From the NCBI GenBank assembly GCA_028824015.1, contig JAPPFC010000044.1:1-64000 (forward strand): a stretch of 64,000 nt of DNA, read 5' to 3'. Origin of the DNA: a bacterium. GTDB taxonomy: Bacteria > Actinomycetota > Acidimicrobiia > Spongiisociales > ZC4RG35. Made by a program: the position numbers and the translations under genes. Position 1 is the stretch's first letter. Each line of letters starts with the position of its first letter. Shown piece by piece: positions 17,572 through 26,856 of the stretch. Under the pieces are notes generated by a model. It saw only the letters and a list, made by a program, of their open reading frames with translations. It was not told where the DNA came from and ran no database searches.

Positions 17572-18834
17572 ATGGAGAATGGCAAGGGCATGTTGTCATC
17601 TATGCCGAACCTGCTCCGGCTCCTAGTAGCTACTTGCCTGCTCATCGCCTCCGCTGCCTGCAGTGACGGCGCTCGGGAGGAGCCGGGGGCTTCCGAATCC
17701 ATGAAGATCGGACTGCTGCTGGACTTCAGCGACGCCCCGGAGACATCGGCTGATCGGAAGCGAGCCTTCGATCTGGCTATACGACATGTCAACGAAGCCG
17801 GCGGGGTGCTCGGCAGGCCGGTGGAAGCTGTGGAGGCCGACGCCACGCGAGACCCTGAGTTGGGGGTCGACGCGGCGCGGCGCCTGGTGGAGTCGGAGGG
17901 TGTCCATGCCATCGTGGGGCCCAACGCCAGCGCCGTCGCATTGCCTGTTGCGGAGATGGTGGCCGGACCGGCCGGGGTGCCGATCATCAGCCCCTCGGCC
18001 ACTTCTCCCCGTTTGACCGCGGCTGCCGACGACGGCTATTTTTTCCGCACGGCCCTCTCCGACACCGCCCAAGGCCCGGTCCTGGCAAGAGTGACCGCCG
18101 AGCGAGGCTTCGACAACGTCGGTCTGGTCTACGTCGACGACCCGTACGGTCAGGGACTGGCCGGCAGCTTCGAGGAGTCCTGGGACGGACAGGTGCGTTC
18201 GGTCCCCGTCGACCGCGGCCAGACGGCCCATCTTGCGGACCTGCAGGTCAGCGCCGGCGGGGGCGCCCAAGCGCTGGTGGTGATCACCTTCGAGCAGCAG
18301 GCGTTGGCCATCGTCCAAGAGGCGCTACAGGAAGGCATCTACACCCAGTTCGTGTTCAGCGACGCTTCCAAGAGGCTGAGTCTGGTCAGGGAGATAGGAG
18401 GCGACCGGCTGGGCGACATGTACGGCACCGCAGGCGCTCCCGCCCCGGCCAACGACGCCACCGCCGCATGGGATGCGGCATTCGCGGCGGCTTATGGCGG
18501 GCCGCCCCAGGTCACCTACGTCAAGGAGACCTACGACGCCACCATTGCTCTGGCCCTGGCAGCCCAAGCGGCCGGAAGCCTTGACGGCGCAGCCATCCGG
18601 GACCAGCTGCGGTCCATTGCCAGTCCGCCCGGGGAAACGATCTCGGGGACTCCCGACGGAATCGCCGAAGCCCTTCGCCTGCTGGCCGACGGTCGCCAGA
18701 TCGACTACCAAGGGGTCGCCAACTCCCTTGACTGGGACAGCACCGGCGACCTGCTCCAAGGCTACATCGGCACCTGGCGCTTTACGCGGGACGAGTGGAT
18801 CCAGGATTTGGAAACGATCCTTTTCCAAAACTGA
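17572..18834 (+). CDS. Branched-chain-amino-acid-type ABC solute-binding lipoprotein
   Basis: About 420 residues. Starts at 17572, 17590 or 17602 all lead into a lipoprotein signal, LLVATCLLIASAAC, with the lipidated Cys. The mature part is a type I periplasmic-binding fold (MKIGLLLDFSDAPE, RAFDLAIRHVNEAGGVLGRPVE, VHAIVGPNASAVALPVAEM, GVPIISPSATSP), as in LivJ and urea/amide receptors. No permease or ATPase genes are adjacent, so it is an orphan binding protein here. The ligand cannot be told. Confidence 0.88.
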   Translation: MENGKGMLSSMPNLLRLLVATCLLIASAACSDGAREEPGASESMKIGLLLDFSDAPETSADRKRAFDLAIRHVNEAGGVLGRPVEAVEADATRDPELGVDAARRLVESEGVHAIVGPNASAVALPVAEMVAGPAGVPIISPSATSPRLTAAADDGYFFRTALSDTAQGPVLARVTAERGFDNVGLVYVDDPYGQGLAGSFEESWDGQVRSVPVDRGQTAHLADLQVSAGGGAQALVVITFEQQALAIVQEALQEGIYTQFVFSDASKRLSLVREIGGDRLGDMYGTAGAPAPANDATAAWDAAFAAAYGGPPQVTYVKETYDATIALALAAQAAGSLDGAAIRDQLRSIASPPGETISGTPDGIAEALRLLADGRQIDYQGVANSLDWDSTGDLLQGYIGTWRFTRDEWIQDLETILFQN

Positions 18835-19060
18835 TGACGCCCTAAGACGAACCTTCTCACACAACCACTCCAAAGGGCCACCGGGGACAACCCTCAGGGT
18901 TGCATCCTGAACGACGTGTCCAGATCACGACGACCTCAGAAAGCCATAGGGTCAAGAAACCCCCGTGGAGGTGCTGCTGATCCGTATGACAACTCCGACA
19001 TGACCCGTTGATCTGGGCTGTTGGCGGTTCTTGCAACCTCGGGAACCGGATGAATCAGTG

Positions 19061-19134
19061 TGGGCCCGGCAGGACTCGAACCTGCAACCAACGGATTATG
19101 AGTCCGCTGCTCTGACCGCTTGAGCTACGGGCCC
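19061..19134 (-). tRNA. tRNA-Ile2 (CAT anticodon, lysidine-modified type)
   Basis: Read on the minus strand: acceptor GGGCCCG pairs with CGGGCCC, D-arm GCTC/GAGC, anticodon stem GCGGA/TCCGT with loop CTCATAA, and T-arm with GGTTCGAGTCC. The anticodon is CAT. The ACTCATAATCC context is that of isoacceptor tRNA-Ile2, whose C34 becomes lysidine, rather than initiator or elongator Met; an elongator tRNA-Met is the alternative. Discriminator A; CCA is not encoded. Confidence 0.88.
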
Positions 19135-19195
19135 GGCTGTTCCCATTTTACGGCGTGCCGGAGTCGTTGGCCCGCTGTTAGCATCTAGGCGCATC

Positions 19196-19269
19196 CGGGC
19201 TGTGGCGCAGCATGGCAGCGCGCTTGACTGGGGGTCAAGAGGTCGCCGGTTCAAATCCGGCCAGCCCGA
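19196..19269 (+). tRNA. tRNA-Pro (GGG anticodon)
   Basis: Acceptor CGGGCTG pairs with CAGCCCG. The D-arm is GCGC-containing, the anticodon stem CTTGA/TCAAG carries loop CTGGGGG (anticodon GGG), and the T-arm has GGTTCAAATCC. Discriminator A; CCA is not encoded. It lies 61 nt from the divergent tRNA-Ile2. Confidence 0.93.
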
Positions 19270-19317
19270 CCCTTCCCCTACCCCTGTTTCCGGTCAGATG
19301 AAGAGGCCGCTGACCGT

Positions 19318-19815
19318 TCAGTAGCCGACATCGATGGGCGTGTCGGGCAGACAGCCCTCCAGGATCGCAGCCATGTGCTCTCCGATGAGGGTGGGTGCGA
19401 AACTTGGCCCCGCAGCCGCTTGCAACTCCGGGACACTCCACCACCGGTGCTCCAGCACCGTCTCGCTCTCCAGGTCGACCCTGACGCCTGGGGAGAGGGA
19501 GAAGCGGGGAACCCACAGGATGAAGAACCTCTCGTGTGCCTCATAGATCCGGTCGCCCCATCTCCAGACGACCTGTCTTCTCCAAACCCAAGGGCCGAGG
19601 TCAACCCCTGTGAGGCCGGTCTCTTCCCACAGTTCCCGGAGAGCCCCCTCCTCGTAAGTTTCGCCCGGCTTCAACCCCCCGCCCGGGGTGAGCCACACCG
19701 AGAGTTCCTTGCGATGGGGCAACTGGGTCCGCAACAGTAACACCCGCTCGGACTCGTCGATCACCAACACCCGAGCGGTTCGCCGGATCGGCGGTCTATC
19801 TTCTGGATCCTTCAA
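19318..19815 (-). CDS. Nudix hydrolase
   Basis: A 165-residue protein with the Nudix box GGLKPGETYEEGALRELWEE followed by TGL (G-x5-E-x7-REUxEExGU), which hydrolyses a nucleoside diphosphate linked to another moiety using Mg2+. RRTARVLVIDESERVLLLR forms the preceding beta strands. The only in-frame start after an upstream stop is a TTG at 19815. It stands alone between tRNA-Pro and the der operon. Substrate not predictable. Confidence 0.9.
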   Translation of the reverse strand: MKDPEDRPPIRRTARVLVIDESERVLLLRTQLPHRKELSVWLTPGGGLKPGETYEEGALRELWEETGLTGVDLGPWVWRRQVVWRWGDRIYEAHERFFILWVPRFSLSPGVRVDLESETVLEHRWWSVPELQAAAGPSFAPTLIGEHMAAILEGCLPDTPIDVGY

Positions 19816-19896
19816 CTATCGTGCCTCGGGTCTGTTCTTTCCTTGGAACCTCTGTGCTCCCAATTGCGGATTTGGTGGAGAACAACGGCCCCGCAA

Positions 19897-20058
19897 TCAA
19901 CCGAACACTCGGGAGATCAGCCAACCTATTCCCTGGACCAGCCGCCACAGGAGGTAGAGCGCGGTCAGGGCGATCGTGATCTTGAAGCCCCACGGATAGG
20001 ACTCCGGCTCCTCGGTTTGCCCGTCCCTCTCGGGGAGGTAGGGGTCCCGGTGGCTCAT
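19897..20058 (-). CDS. Small membrane protein coupled to der
   Basis: A 53-residue protein whose ATG at 20058 overlaps the der stop by 4 bp (ATGA). It has a polar, acidic N-terminal half (MSHRDPYLPERDGQTEEPES) and one transmembrane helix near ITIALTALYLLWRLVQGIGW. Coupling to der is the main support for it being real; function unknown. Confidence 0.65.
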   Translation of the reverse strand: MSHRDPYLPERDGQTEEPESYPWGFKITIALTALYLLWRLVQGIGWLISRVFG

Positions 20059-21377
20059 CGGCTGCTCCTGGTCCGACGACGGGTGACAAACCGTACCGGG
20101 GTTCCCACCAGGTCGTATTGCTCCCGGAGTTTTCTCTCCAGATAACGCAGGTACTCGGGGATCAACCGGCCGCCGACAGTGAAGAGCACCACGGTGGGAG
20201 GCCTCACACCCGTCTGCACCGAGTACATGATCCTGCACCGACGTCCCTTGTGAGGCGGCGGTGGCTGTGCGTCCACCCAAGCGGCCACCAGCCGGTTCAG
20301 TTCCCCGGTGGGCACCCTCTGACCGGCGTTCTCCAGTACCAACTCGAGCGCCGCCCCGAGACGTCCGATCCGAGCACCGGTCAGAGCCGAGAGGCGCAAC
20401 ACCGGCGCCCAGGAGATGAAGCCCAGCCGGTCGGGTACCGACATTTCGGTCCACTCCCGTTGCTCGGGATCGACGGCGTCCCACTTGTTGAGAAGCACCA
20501 CCAGACCGGTCCCCGCCTCCGCCGCCGCCCGGGCGATCTTCTGGTCCTGATAAGTGGCGCCATCCAGGGCGTCCACCACCAACAGCGCCGCATCGGCCCT
20601 CGACAGGGCGTCCCGGGCTCTCAACACCGCGTAGTAGTCGGCGTCCTCGGTGATCCGGGGCCTGCGGCGGATCCCTGCGGTGTCCACCAACCGGTAGGTC
20701 ACGCCGTCGAGTTCAACGTCCACATCCACCGGATCCCGGGTGGTGCCGGGAACGTCGGAGACGATCACCCTCTGCGATCCGCACAGGCGGTTCAGGAGCG
20801 TGGACTTCCCGGTGTTGGGACGGCCCACGATGGCAATCCGGAAAGGTTCGTCGGTGGGATGGGACTCCCGTTCGGGAAGGACCGCCAAGACCTCGTCGAG
20901 GAGGTCTCCCACTCCCCTGCCGTGGATTGCGCTCACCGGATGGGGCTCTCCCAGGCCGAGCGACCAGTACTCGCCCACCTCCATCTCCCGGCGGGGATTG
21001 TCCATCTTGTTGGCCGCCACCACCGCCGGGATCCCGCTCTTTTTCACCACGGCCGCCATCCCCTCGTCATCGTCACCCAGGGCCGCCGTGCCGTCCACCA
21101 CGAACAGGACGGCGTCGGCGCCGCTCACCGCGGCTTCGGCTTGGTGACGCACCGCTTCGGAAAAGGGCGATGAAGGATCCCGTTCCCATCCCCCCGTGTC
21201 CACCAGCAGGAAATGGCGGTCCGCCCACTCGGCGGTGAAGATCCGCCGGTCCCGGGTCACCCCCGGCTCCGACTGGACCACCGCGGCGCGCCGACCGATG
21301 ATCCGGTTGATCAAGGTGGACTTTCCCACATTGGGACGACCGACCACGGCTACAACCGCCAGACGCTCCGAACTCAT
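20055..21377 (-). CDS. der: Ribosome-biogenesis GTPase Der (EngA)
   Basis: A 440-residue protein with two tandem GTPase domains: G1 motifs GRPNVGKSTLINR near residue 15 and GRPNTGKSTLLNR near 180, with NKMD and NKWD G4 motifs, then a KH-like C-terminal domain (RRCRIMYSVQTGVRPPTVVLF). Der acts in 50S subunit maturation. I chose the ATG at 21377 because it directly precedes the first G domain (MSSERLAVVAVVGRPN); the frame stays open for 70 codons upstream without any family similarity. Length is typical. Confidence 0.95.
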   Translation of the reverse strand: MSSERLAVVAVVGRPNVGKSTLINRIIGRRAAVVQSEPGVTRDRRIFTAEWADRHFLLVDTGGWERDPSSPFSEAVRHQAEAAVSGADAVLFVVDGTAALGDDDEGMAAVVKKSGIPAVVAANKMDNPRREMEVGEYWSLGLGEPHPVSAIHGRGVGDLLDEVLAVLPERESHPTDEPFRIAIVGRPNTGKSTLLNRLCGSQRVIVSDVPGTTRDPVDVDVELDGVTYRLVDTAGIRRRPRITEDADYYAVLRARDALSRADAALLVVDALDGATYQDQKIARAAAEAGTGLVVLLNKWDAVDPEQREWTEMSVPDRLGFISWAPVLRLSALTGARIGRLGAALELVLENAGQRVPTGELNRLVAAWVDAQPPPPHKGRRCRIMYSVQTGVRPPTVVLFTVGGRLIPEYLRYLERKLREQYDLVGTPVRFVTRRRTRSSR

Positions 21378-21452
21378 ACCCCGAAAGACTAAGGGTCCGC
21401 AGCCGGTCGGAAGAGCGGGAAAAAAGGGGCCGGAGGAATCCTCCCGCAGACC

Positions 21453-21674
21453 TTGAAAGCGTCGCATCGGCATCACATAGTCAATAGAGACACAAACACC
21501 GGCGGCCGTCCGGACCGCCCCGGTCATATCCAAGCCTCGTCCCCGGATCCTGACAACCCCCGGCAGGACGGGCAAGCAGCCGACCACCAGACTCCCGGTC
21601 CGGATGAGCCAACGCGCCTCACCCGAAAAAAATCACGCGGCATGGCGGCGGCGGGTCGGGAGGGGAAATCCCAA
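21453..21674 (+). repeat. Two-copy ~221-nt intergenic element, copy A (possible RNA gene)
   Basis: Co-linear with a second copy at 28648-28868. Conserved blocks in the same order and spacing are TTGAAAG(C/T)GTC at the 5' end, ACAAACA, TCCGGACCGC, (G/C)CAGCCGACCACC, CGGATGAGCC and GCGGGTCGGGAGGGGAA...TCCCAA at the 3' end. TTGAAA followed after 17 bp by CATAGT looks like a sigma-70-type promoter at the start. Neither copy contains a convincing reading frame. The TCCGGA block sits in a hairpin in both copies although the arms differ, as expected for conserved RNA structure. It lies between der and ispH. Identity unknown. Confidence 0.55.
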
Positions 21675-21808
21675 ATAATTAAACAAGGTGTGCGGTGGGC
21701 GCGCATGAGAAGCCCGCGGGAGCGCATTCGGCCTCGAACCGGTCGCCGCATCGGAGGAGAGTCGGCAAAGTGGCGAGCCGCGGCCGGCGGGTGTCTAACA
21801 TCACATCT

Positions 21809-22855
21809 ATGGTTGACCGCATCATCCTGGCCGAGCCGAGGGGGTTCTGCGCAGGAGTGGAGATGGCTATCAAGGCCCTCACCTGGATGCTGCGGATCTT
21901 TGCGGTGCCGGTTTACTGCTACCACGAGATCGTCCACAACGCGTGGGTGGTGCGGGCTTTTGAGAAGGCGGGGGTGATTTTCGTGAACGACATCTCCGAG
22001 GTCCCCACCGGGTCCCCGGTGATGCTGTCCGCCCACGGGTCAGCGCCCCAGGTGGTCGAGGACGCGCAAGACCGGGCGGCGGTGGTGATCGACGCGGTCT
22101 GCCCCCTGGTCACCAAGGTCCACCACGAGGTCAAGAGGATGTCACAGAACGGATACGACATCCTGTACATAGGACACAGGCGCCACGACGAGGCGGTGGG
22201 CACCGTGGCGGTGGCCCCCCAGGCGATCACCATGGTGAGCCCCGAGTCGGGAGTCGGGGACTTCAAACCCAAGGACCCCTCCCGCGTCGCCCTCCTGGCC
22301 CAGACCACGTTGGGCATGCACGAGTGGAGCGCCGTCCACGATCAGGCCTCGGAGCAGTTCCCCGACCTCTGGACCGCCCGGCGCTCCGACCTTTGCTATG
22401 CCACCACCAACCGACAGACCGTCGTGCAGAGCCTGGCGGAGACCTGCGATCTGATCCTGGTGGTGGGCTCGGACAACTCCTCCAACACCCAGGCGCTGGT
22501 GAGGGTGGCCGACGATCTGGGCACCATCGCCCACCGCATCGACCGGGCTGCCGACATCCTCCCCGAGTGGCTGGAGGGAGTCTCGGTGGTGGGCGTCACC
22601 GCCGGCGCCTCGGCGCCCGAGCACCTGGTGCAGGAGGTGATCGAGGTCCTGGAGCCGCGGCACGGGTTCGAACTGGCCCACGTCACCGACGAGGAGGAGT
22701 ACTTCCCCCTCCCCCGCCAGCTCCGGGTCTTCACCTCGCTTCTTGGTCAGGTAGTGGAGGCGGGGCTGACCGTTCCCGCATCCGACTGGCATGCCTGGAC
22801 CGATTTCGACCGCTCCTGGACGGCCACCGACGCCCTGTCGCTGATCAACCGGTAA
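21809..22855 (+). CDS. ispH: 4-hydroxy-3-methylbut-2-enyl diphosphate reductase
   Basis: The last enzyme of the MEP isoprenoid pathway, reducing HMBPP to IPP and DMAPP with a [4Fe-4S] cluster. About 348 residues from the ATG at 21809. The three cluster cysteines are visible in PRGFCAGVEMA, DAVCPLVTKVH and DLCYATTNRQ, as are YCYHEIVHN, SAHG and GVTAGASAPEHLV. It implies isoprenoid synthesis through the MEP route, relevant when considering the sterol-reductase-like protein. Identification is secure. Confidence 0.96.
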   Translation: MVDRIILAEPRGFCAGVEMAIKALTWMLRIFAVPVYCYHEIVHNAWVVRAFEKAGVIFVNDISEVPTGSPVMLSAHGSAPQVVEDAQDRAAVVIDAVCPLVTKVHHEVKRMSQNGYDILYIGHRRHDEAVGTVAVAPQAITMVSPESGVGDFKPKDPSRVALLAQTTLGMHEWSAVHDQASEQFPDLWTARRSDLCYATTNRQTVVQSLAETCDLILVVGSDNSSNTQALVRVADDLGTIAHRIDRAADILPEWLEGVSVVGVTAGASAPEHLVQEVIEVLEPRHGFELAHVTDEEEYFPLPRQLRVFTSLLGQVVEAGLTVPASDWHAWTDFDRSWTATDALSLINR

Positions 22856-22895
22856 GGGCTTCGGGTCGGAGCCGGTCCGGGTCGAGGTCTCGATC

Positions 22896-24785
22896 TCAGC
22901 CGACCGGCTGGAACTGGGTCAGGTACAGGGTGGCGTACAGCCCGCCCAGATCAAGGAGTTCGGAGTGCGTTCCCTGCTCCACCAGGCGTCCCCGGTCGAT
23001 CACCACGATCTGATCCGCAGCTTTCACCGTGGAAAGCCGGTGGGCGATCACCAGAGACGTCCGCCTTGCCATCAGGCGTTCCAGGGCCTCCTGGATGAGC
23101 GCTTCGGAGCGGGTGTCCAGATGGGAAGTCGCCTCGTCGAGAATCAGAATGGCGGGGTTCTTGAGTATCACCCTGGCAATGGCCACCCTCTGTTTCTCGC
23201 CTCCCGACAACCGATAGCCGCGTTCGCCCACCACGGTGCCGAGGCCCTCGGGTAGGGAGCCGACCAACTCGGTGAGATTGGCGGTCTCACAGGCTTCCCA
23301 CAGCTCGGATTCGGTGGCTTCAGGGCGGGCGTAGCGCAGGTTGGCGGCGATGGTGTCATGGAGGAGGTAGGTCTCCTGGGTCACCTCCCCCACCGCTGCG
23401 GCCAGGGTGGAGAATGTCAGGTCCCGGACGTCGACTCCGTCGATCCGAACCGCTCCCCGGGTGACGTCATAGAGGCGGGGCACCAGATACGAGAGGGTGG
23501 TCTTCCCCGCTCCGGAGGGACCGACCACCGCCACCAGGGCGCCGGACGGTATCCGGAATGAGAGGTCTTCGAGAGCCCACTCCCGGGTGGAGACCTGCGC
23601 CTGGGTCTCCCCCTCCCCCTCGAAGGAAGACACGTCCCAGGGAGTGAAGCGCTGAGTGGATCCGAGCCCCTCGGGACGGTCGGTCGGGTACTGGAACCAG
23701 ATGCTGTCGAACTCGACCTCTCCGGTGACTTCATCGAGGTCCCGCGCCCGGGGGGACTCGGGAAGGTCGAGGGGGATGTCGAGCACCGCGAATACCCTCT
23801 CGAAGGAGACCAGCGACGTGGCGAACTGGACCCGGGTGTTGGAGAGGGCGGTGAGGGGCGCGTAAAGCTGGGTAAGGAGAGTGGAGAACATCACCACCGT
23901 TCCCAGCGAGATGTGGCCCTCGATCACCATCCAACCCCCCACCCAGAACACCGCAGCCGCACCCAGGGCGCTCACCACCCCCATCGCCGCCTGGAATCCC
24001 CGGCCGATCAAAGCGCTCCTGATCCCGAGGTCTCTGACTCCCGCCGCCTCATGTGAGAACCGGTCGCGCTCGCGCCCGCCCCGATCGAAGAGCTTCACCA
24101 GGAGCGCGCCTGAGACGTTGAAGGTTTCCTGGAGGATGGAGGCCATGGTGGCGTTGTGCTTCATCTGCCGTTCGGTGACCGCCCGCAGGGTCCTCGCCAC
24201 CCGGCGGGCAGGAGCGACGAACAGCGGCAGGGCGGCCACCGCCAGGAGGGTCAGGCGCCAGTCGGCGCCGATCAGCACCGCCAGGATGGCGACCACCGCC
24301 ACCAGGTTGGAGAGGATGGTGACGAACGTCCCGGTGATGGCCTGCTGGGCGCCCACCACATCCGACTGGATTCGGGAGATCAACTCGCCCGTCCGGGTGT
24401 TGGTGAAAAAGCCCAGGGACATGCGCTGGAGGTGGGCGTAGAGCTCGCATCGGAGATCGAAGATGATCCCCTCCCCGGCCTGGGAGGACCACCAGCGCTG
24501 GAGGATCCCCACTGCGGCGATCACCAGCGGCACAGCCACCATCCCGATCCCCAACACGGTCAGCGCCCCCAGGTCACCCTGGGGGATCGCCTCGTCGATC
24601 AGGAGGCGGATCAGGATGGGAGGAACCACCGACAGCCCCGAGACCACCACCACGGTGACCAGCACGCCCACCAGGCGGCCTAGATAGGGGCGTCCGTATC
24701 CCGCCACCCTCCCGAGAAGGGCCCGGTCGATGGCGGGAGGGGTCTCCCCCACGCTCCGCATGTAGCTGTACCACCCGTGCCACAT
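22896..24785 (-). CDS. ABC exporter, fused permease-ATPase
   Basis: A 629-residue half-transporter of the MsbA/LmrA (ABCB-like) type: an N-terminal six-helix membrane domain and a C-terminal ATPase with Walker A GPSGAGKTTL, Q-loop TQETYLL, signature LSGGEKQR and Walker B ILILDEATSHLD. A ~60-residue insertion between the membrane domain and the Walker A region includes an acidic linker. As a half-transporter it would act as a homodimer or with a partner elsewhere. Cargo (lipid, drug or peptide) not determinable. Confidence 0.92.
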   Translation of the reverse strand: MWHGWYSYMRSVGETPPAIDRALLGRVAGYGRPYLGRLVGVLVTVVVVSGLSVVPPILIRLLIDEAIPQGDLGALTVLGIGMVAVPLVIAAVGILQRWWSSQAGEGIIFDLRCELYAHLQRMSLGFFTNTRTGELISRIQSDVVGAQQAITGTFVTILSNLVAVVAILAVLIGADWRLTLLAVAALPLFVAPARRVARTLRAVTERQMKHNATMASILQETFNVSGALLVKLFDRGGRERDRFSHEAAGVRDLGIRSALIGRGFQAAMGVVSALGAAAVFWVGGWMVIEGHISLGTVVMFSTLLTQLYAPLTALSNTRVQFATSLVSFERVFAVLDIPLDLPESPRARDLDEVTGEVEFDSIWFQYPTDRPEGLGSTQRFTPWDVSSFEGEGETQAQVSTREWALEDLSFRIPSGALVAVVGPSGAGKTTLSYLVPRLYDVTRGAVRIDGVDVRDLTFSTLAAAVGEVTQETYLLHDTIAANLRYARPEATESELWEACETANLTELVGSLPEGLGTVVGERGYRLSGGEKQRVAIARVILKNPAILILDEATSHLDTRSEALIQEALERLMARRTSLVIAHRLSTVKAADQIVVIDRGRLVEQGTHSELLDLGGLYATLYLTQFQPVG

Positions 24786-24919
24786 GGAAAGAGCAGGCTA
24801 CCCCGGTTTCCGGGCCTATCGGCAACCGCGTGCGGGAGAGGGTCCGATGCGTGCGCCTTCGAGCAGGCGATGTGCCACAAACCGCTCTGTGCCCACCGGA
24901 GGGCCTAACTTCTGTCCTG

Positions 24920-25693
24920 ATGAGTTCTCATAGCAGAGAAAGTCCCCGCCGCATCGTGGTGGTCCGCGCCGGCAATCCCGAAAACCCGGCGCTTGACACC
25001 GCCGTGTCCCACGCATTCTTGGAGGAGGTGGCCGCAGGGCGGCAGAATGAGACCTTCCGGCTCTACGTCCCCGGCCGGGTGGTGGCCTTCGGTCGCCAGG
25101 ACACGGTGGCCGACGGATACCCCGAAGCGGTCCGTGCCTGCCGCACGGAGGGATACGAAGCGGTCGAGCGGCTGGCCGGAGGGCGCGCCGCGGTCTTCAA
25201 CGAGGGAACCCTGGCATTCTCCTGGGCGATCCCCACCTCCGATCCGCTGGGGACGATCGGAGTCCGCTTCGCAGAGATCGACCGGGTGGTGGTGGGCGCG
25301 CTCTCGTCCCTGGGCTTCGACGCCCGGGTGGGAGAGGTGGAGGGAGAGTACTGCCCCGGTCGCTACAGCGTCAATCTCTCAGGTCGCTGGAAGGTGATGG
25401 GAGTCGGCCAGCGTCTTCGCCGGGGAGTGGCACATGTGGGAGGGGTGGTGGCGGTGTGGGGACATGAGGCCATCAACCGGGTGCTCGCCCCCGTCTACCG
25501 GGCGCTGTCGTTCGACTGGGACCCCGCCGCCACCGGGTCGCTCCGAGTCGCCCGGCCGGACACAACCATCTCCGAGGTCGCAGACGCCCTCCTGGCTGAA
25601 CTGGCGCGGCTGGGCGAGGTCTCCGAAGCAGAGCTCTCCGGAGAGATCCTGGACCGTGCGCACGAACTCCTCCCCCACCACTTACCGGCCTGA
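24920..25693 (+). CDS. Lipoate-protein ligase A-like protein
   Basis: About 257 residues of the BPL/LplA/LipB fold. YVPGRVVAFGRQDTVADGYPEA corresponds to the ligase motif before the nucleotide site, ERLAGGRAAVFNEGTLAFSW to the LplA RR.GGGAVFHD block, and SGRWKVMGVGQRL to the catalytic-lysine segment. It may attach lipoate or octanoate to a carrier domain, or be a diverged acyltransferase of that fold. The ATG at 24920 follows an upstream in-frame open stretch without similarity. Genes for lipoylated complexes are not in the window. Confidence 0.75.
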   Translation: MSSHSRESPRRIVVVRAGNPENPALDTAVSHAFLEEVAAGRQNETFRLYVPGRVVAFGRQDTVADGYPEAVRACRTEGYEAVERLAGGRAAVFNEGTLAFSWAIPTSDPLGTIGVRFAEIDRVVVGALSSLGFDARVGEVEGEYCPGRYSVNLSGRWKVMGVGQRLRRGVAHVGGVVAVWGHEAINRVLAPVYRALSFDWDPAATGSLRVARPDTTISEVADALLAELARLGEVSEAELSGEILDRAHELLPHHLPA

Positions 25694-25725
25694 AATCCGA
25701 TGCGGCCCTGAGTAGCCTCGGGCCG

Positions 25726-26856
25726 ATGGGCATGCGGATCGCGGTCGTGAACGGACCCAACCTCAACCTGTTGGGAACCCGCCAACCGGAGGTGTACGGC
25801 TCCACCACCCTGGAGAGGCTGGTGCGGCTGCTCACCGCCTGGGGACGACCGGTGGCAGCGGAGATCTCCCACTTCCAATCCAACCACGAGGGCGAGATCA
25901 TCGACCACCTCCACAGCCTCCGGGGACGAGCGGACGGGGTGGTGATCAACCCTGGAGCCTTCACTCACTACTCATACGCGATCGCCGACGCGATCGAGGC
26001 GGTGGAACTCCCAACCGTGGAGGTGCATATCTCCAACATCATGAAGAGAGAGGAGTGGCGGCGGCGCTCGGTGGTCTCGCCGGTGTGCGTGGCCACCATC
26101 TATGGGAGGGGCGTCGAAGGATATCTGTGGGGGATACGCCACCTCCACCACCGGCGGATCGGGTCCCCCGAGACCATCCGGGGAGAGGGAGGAGCGGTGG
26201 GGGATCTCCGCCTGCCCGAGGGGACGGGACCCCATCCCGTGGTGGTGTTGCTGCACGGAGGGGGGTGGATGGGACAATGGCGCCGGGACCAGTTGGACGG
26301 GATGGCCGTCGACCTCTGGGCTCACGGCTACGCAACCCTCAACTTTGAATACCTCCCGCCGCGACAGGACGGACGGTTCCCGGCCGTGTTGGACGCGGCC
26401 GATGGGGCCAGGCGCTTCATCTCCGCCCGCCCGGAACTCGATCCGAGCCGGGTTGCGCTACTGGGGCACTCGGCGGGGGGGAATCTGGCTCTGATGGCGG
26501 CCGGGCGGTGGCGGGCGCAGGGATTCGCCCCCCTCCTGGCGGTCTCTGTGGCGGGCGTGACCACCCTCCGGGCAGACAGCGACCTCGACCGCGCCTACCT
26601 GGGAGCCCAGGATCCCCGGGCGGCCTCTCCCCGGTGCCTGGTGCCGATCGGAGTGGAGACCCTCATGATTCACTCCACCGATGATGAGATCGTTCCCATC
26701 GAACACTCGGTGGGATACGCGCAGGACGCCTCGGCAGCCGGGGACCGGGTGGAGACTCTGATCCTCGACCACGGAGGGCATTTGGGCTATCTGGACCCTG
26801 CCAATCGAGCCTGGACCGCGGCCCGGGAGGGGTTTGTCTCCGCTTTCCCGGCATGA
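25726..26856 (+). CDS. Type II 3-dehydroquinate dehydratase fused to alpha/beta hydrolase
   Basis: A 376-residue fusion. Residues ~3-145 are a complete AroQ-type dehydroquinase: NGPNLNLLGTRQPEVYG with the active-site Tyr/Arg loop, SNHEGEIIDHL, INPGAFTHYSYAI and the EVHISNI...RR...S lid. AroQ converts 3-dehydroquinate to 3-dehydroshikimate. Residues ~160-376 are an alpha/beta hydrolase with oxyanion HGGGW, nucleophile GHSAGG, acid in HSTDDEIV and a terminal HGGHLGY histidine, close to kynurenine-formamidase/esterase-like enzymes. Both halves keep their catalytic residues and there is no stop between. The next gene overlaps by 4 bp. What links the two activities is unknown. Confidence 0.85.
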   Translation: MGMRIAVVNGPNLNLLGTRQPEVYGSTTLERLVRLLTAWGRPVAAEISHFQSNHEGEIIDHLHSLRGRADGVVINPGAFTHYSYAIADAIEAVELPTVEVHISNIMKREEWRRRSVVSPVCVATIYGRGVEGYLWGIRHLHHRRIGSPETIRGEGGAVGDLRLPEGTGPHPVVVLLHGGGWMGQWRRDQLDGMAVDLWAHGYATLNFEYLPPRQDGRFPAVLDAADGARRFISARPELDPSRVALLGHSAGGNLALMAAGRWRAQGFAPLLAVSVAGVTTLRADSDLDRAYLGAQDPRAASPRCLVPIGVETLMIHSTDDEIVPIEHSVGYAQDASAAGDRVETLILDHGGHLGYLDPANRAWTAAREGFVSAFPA

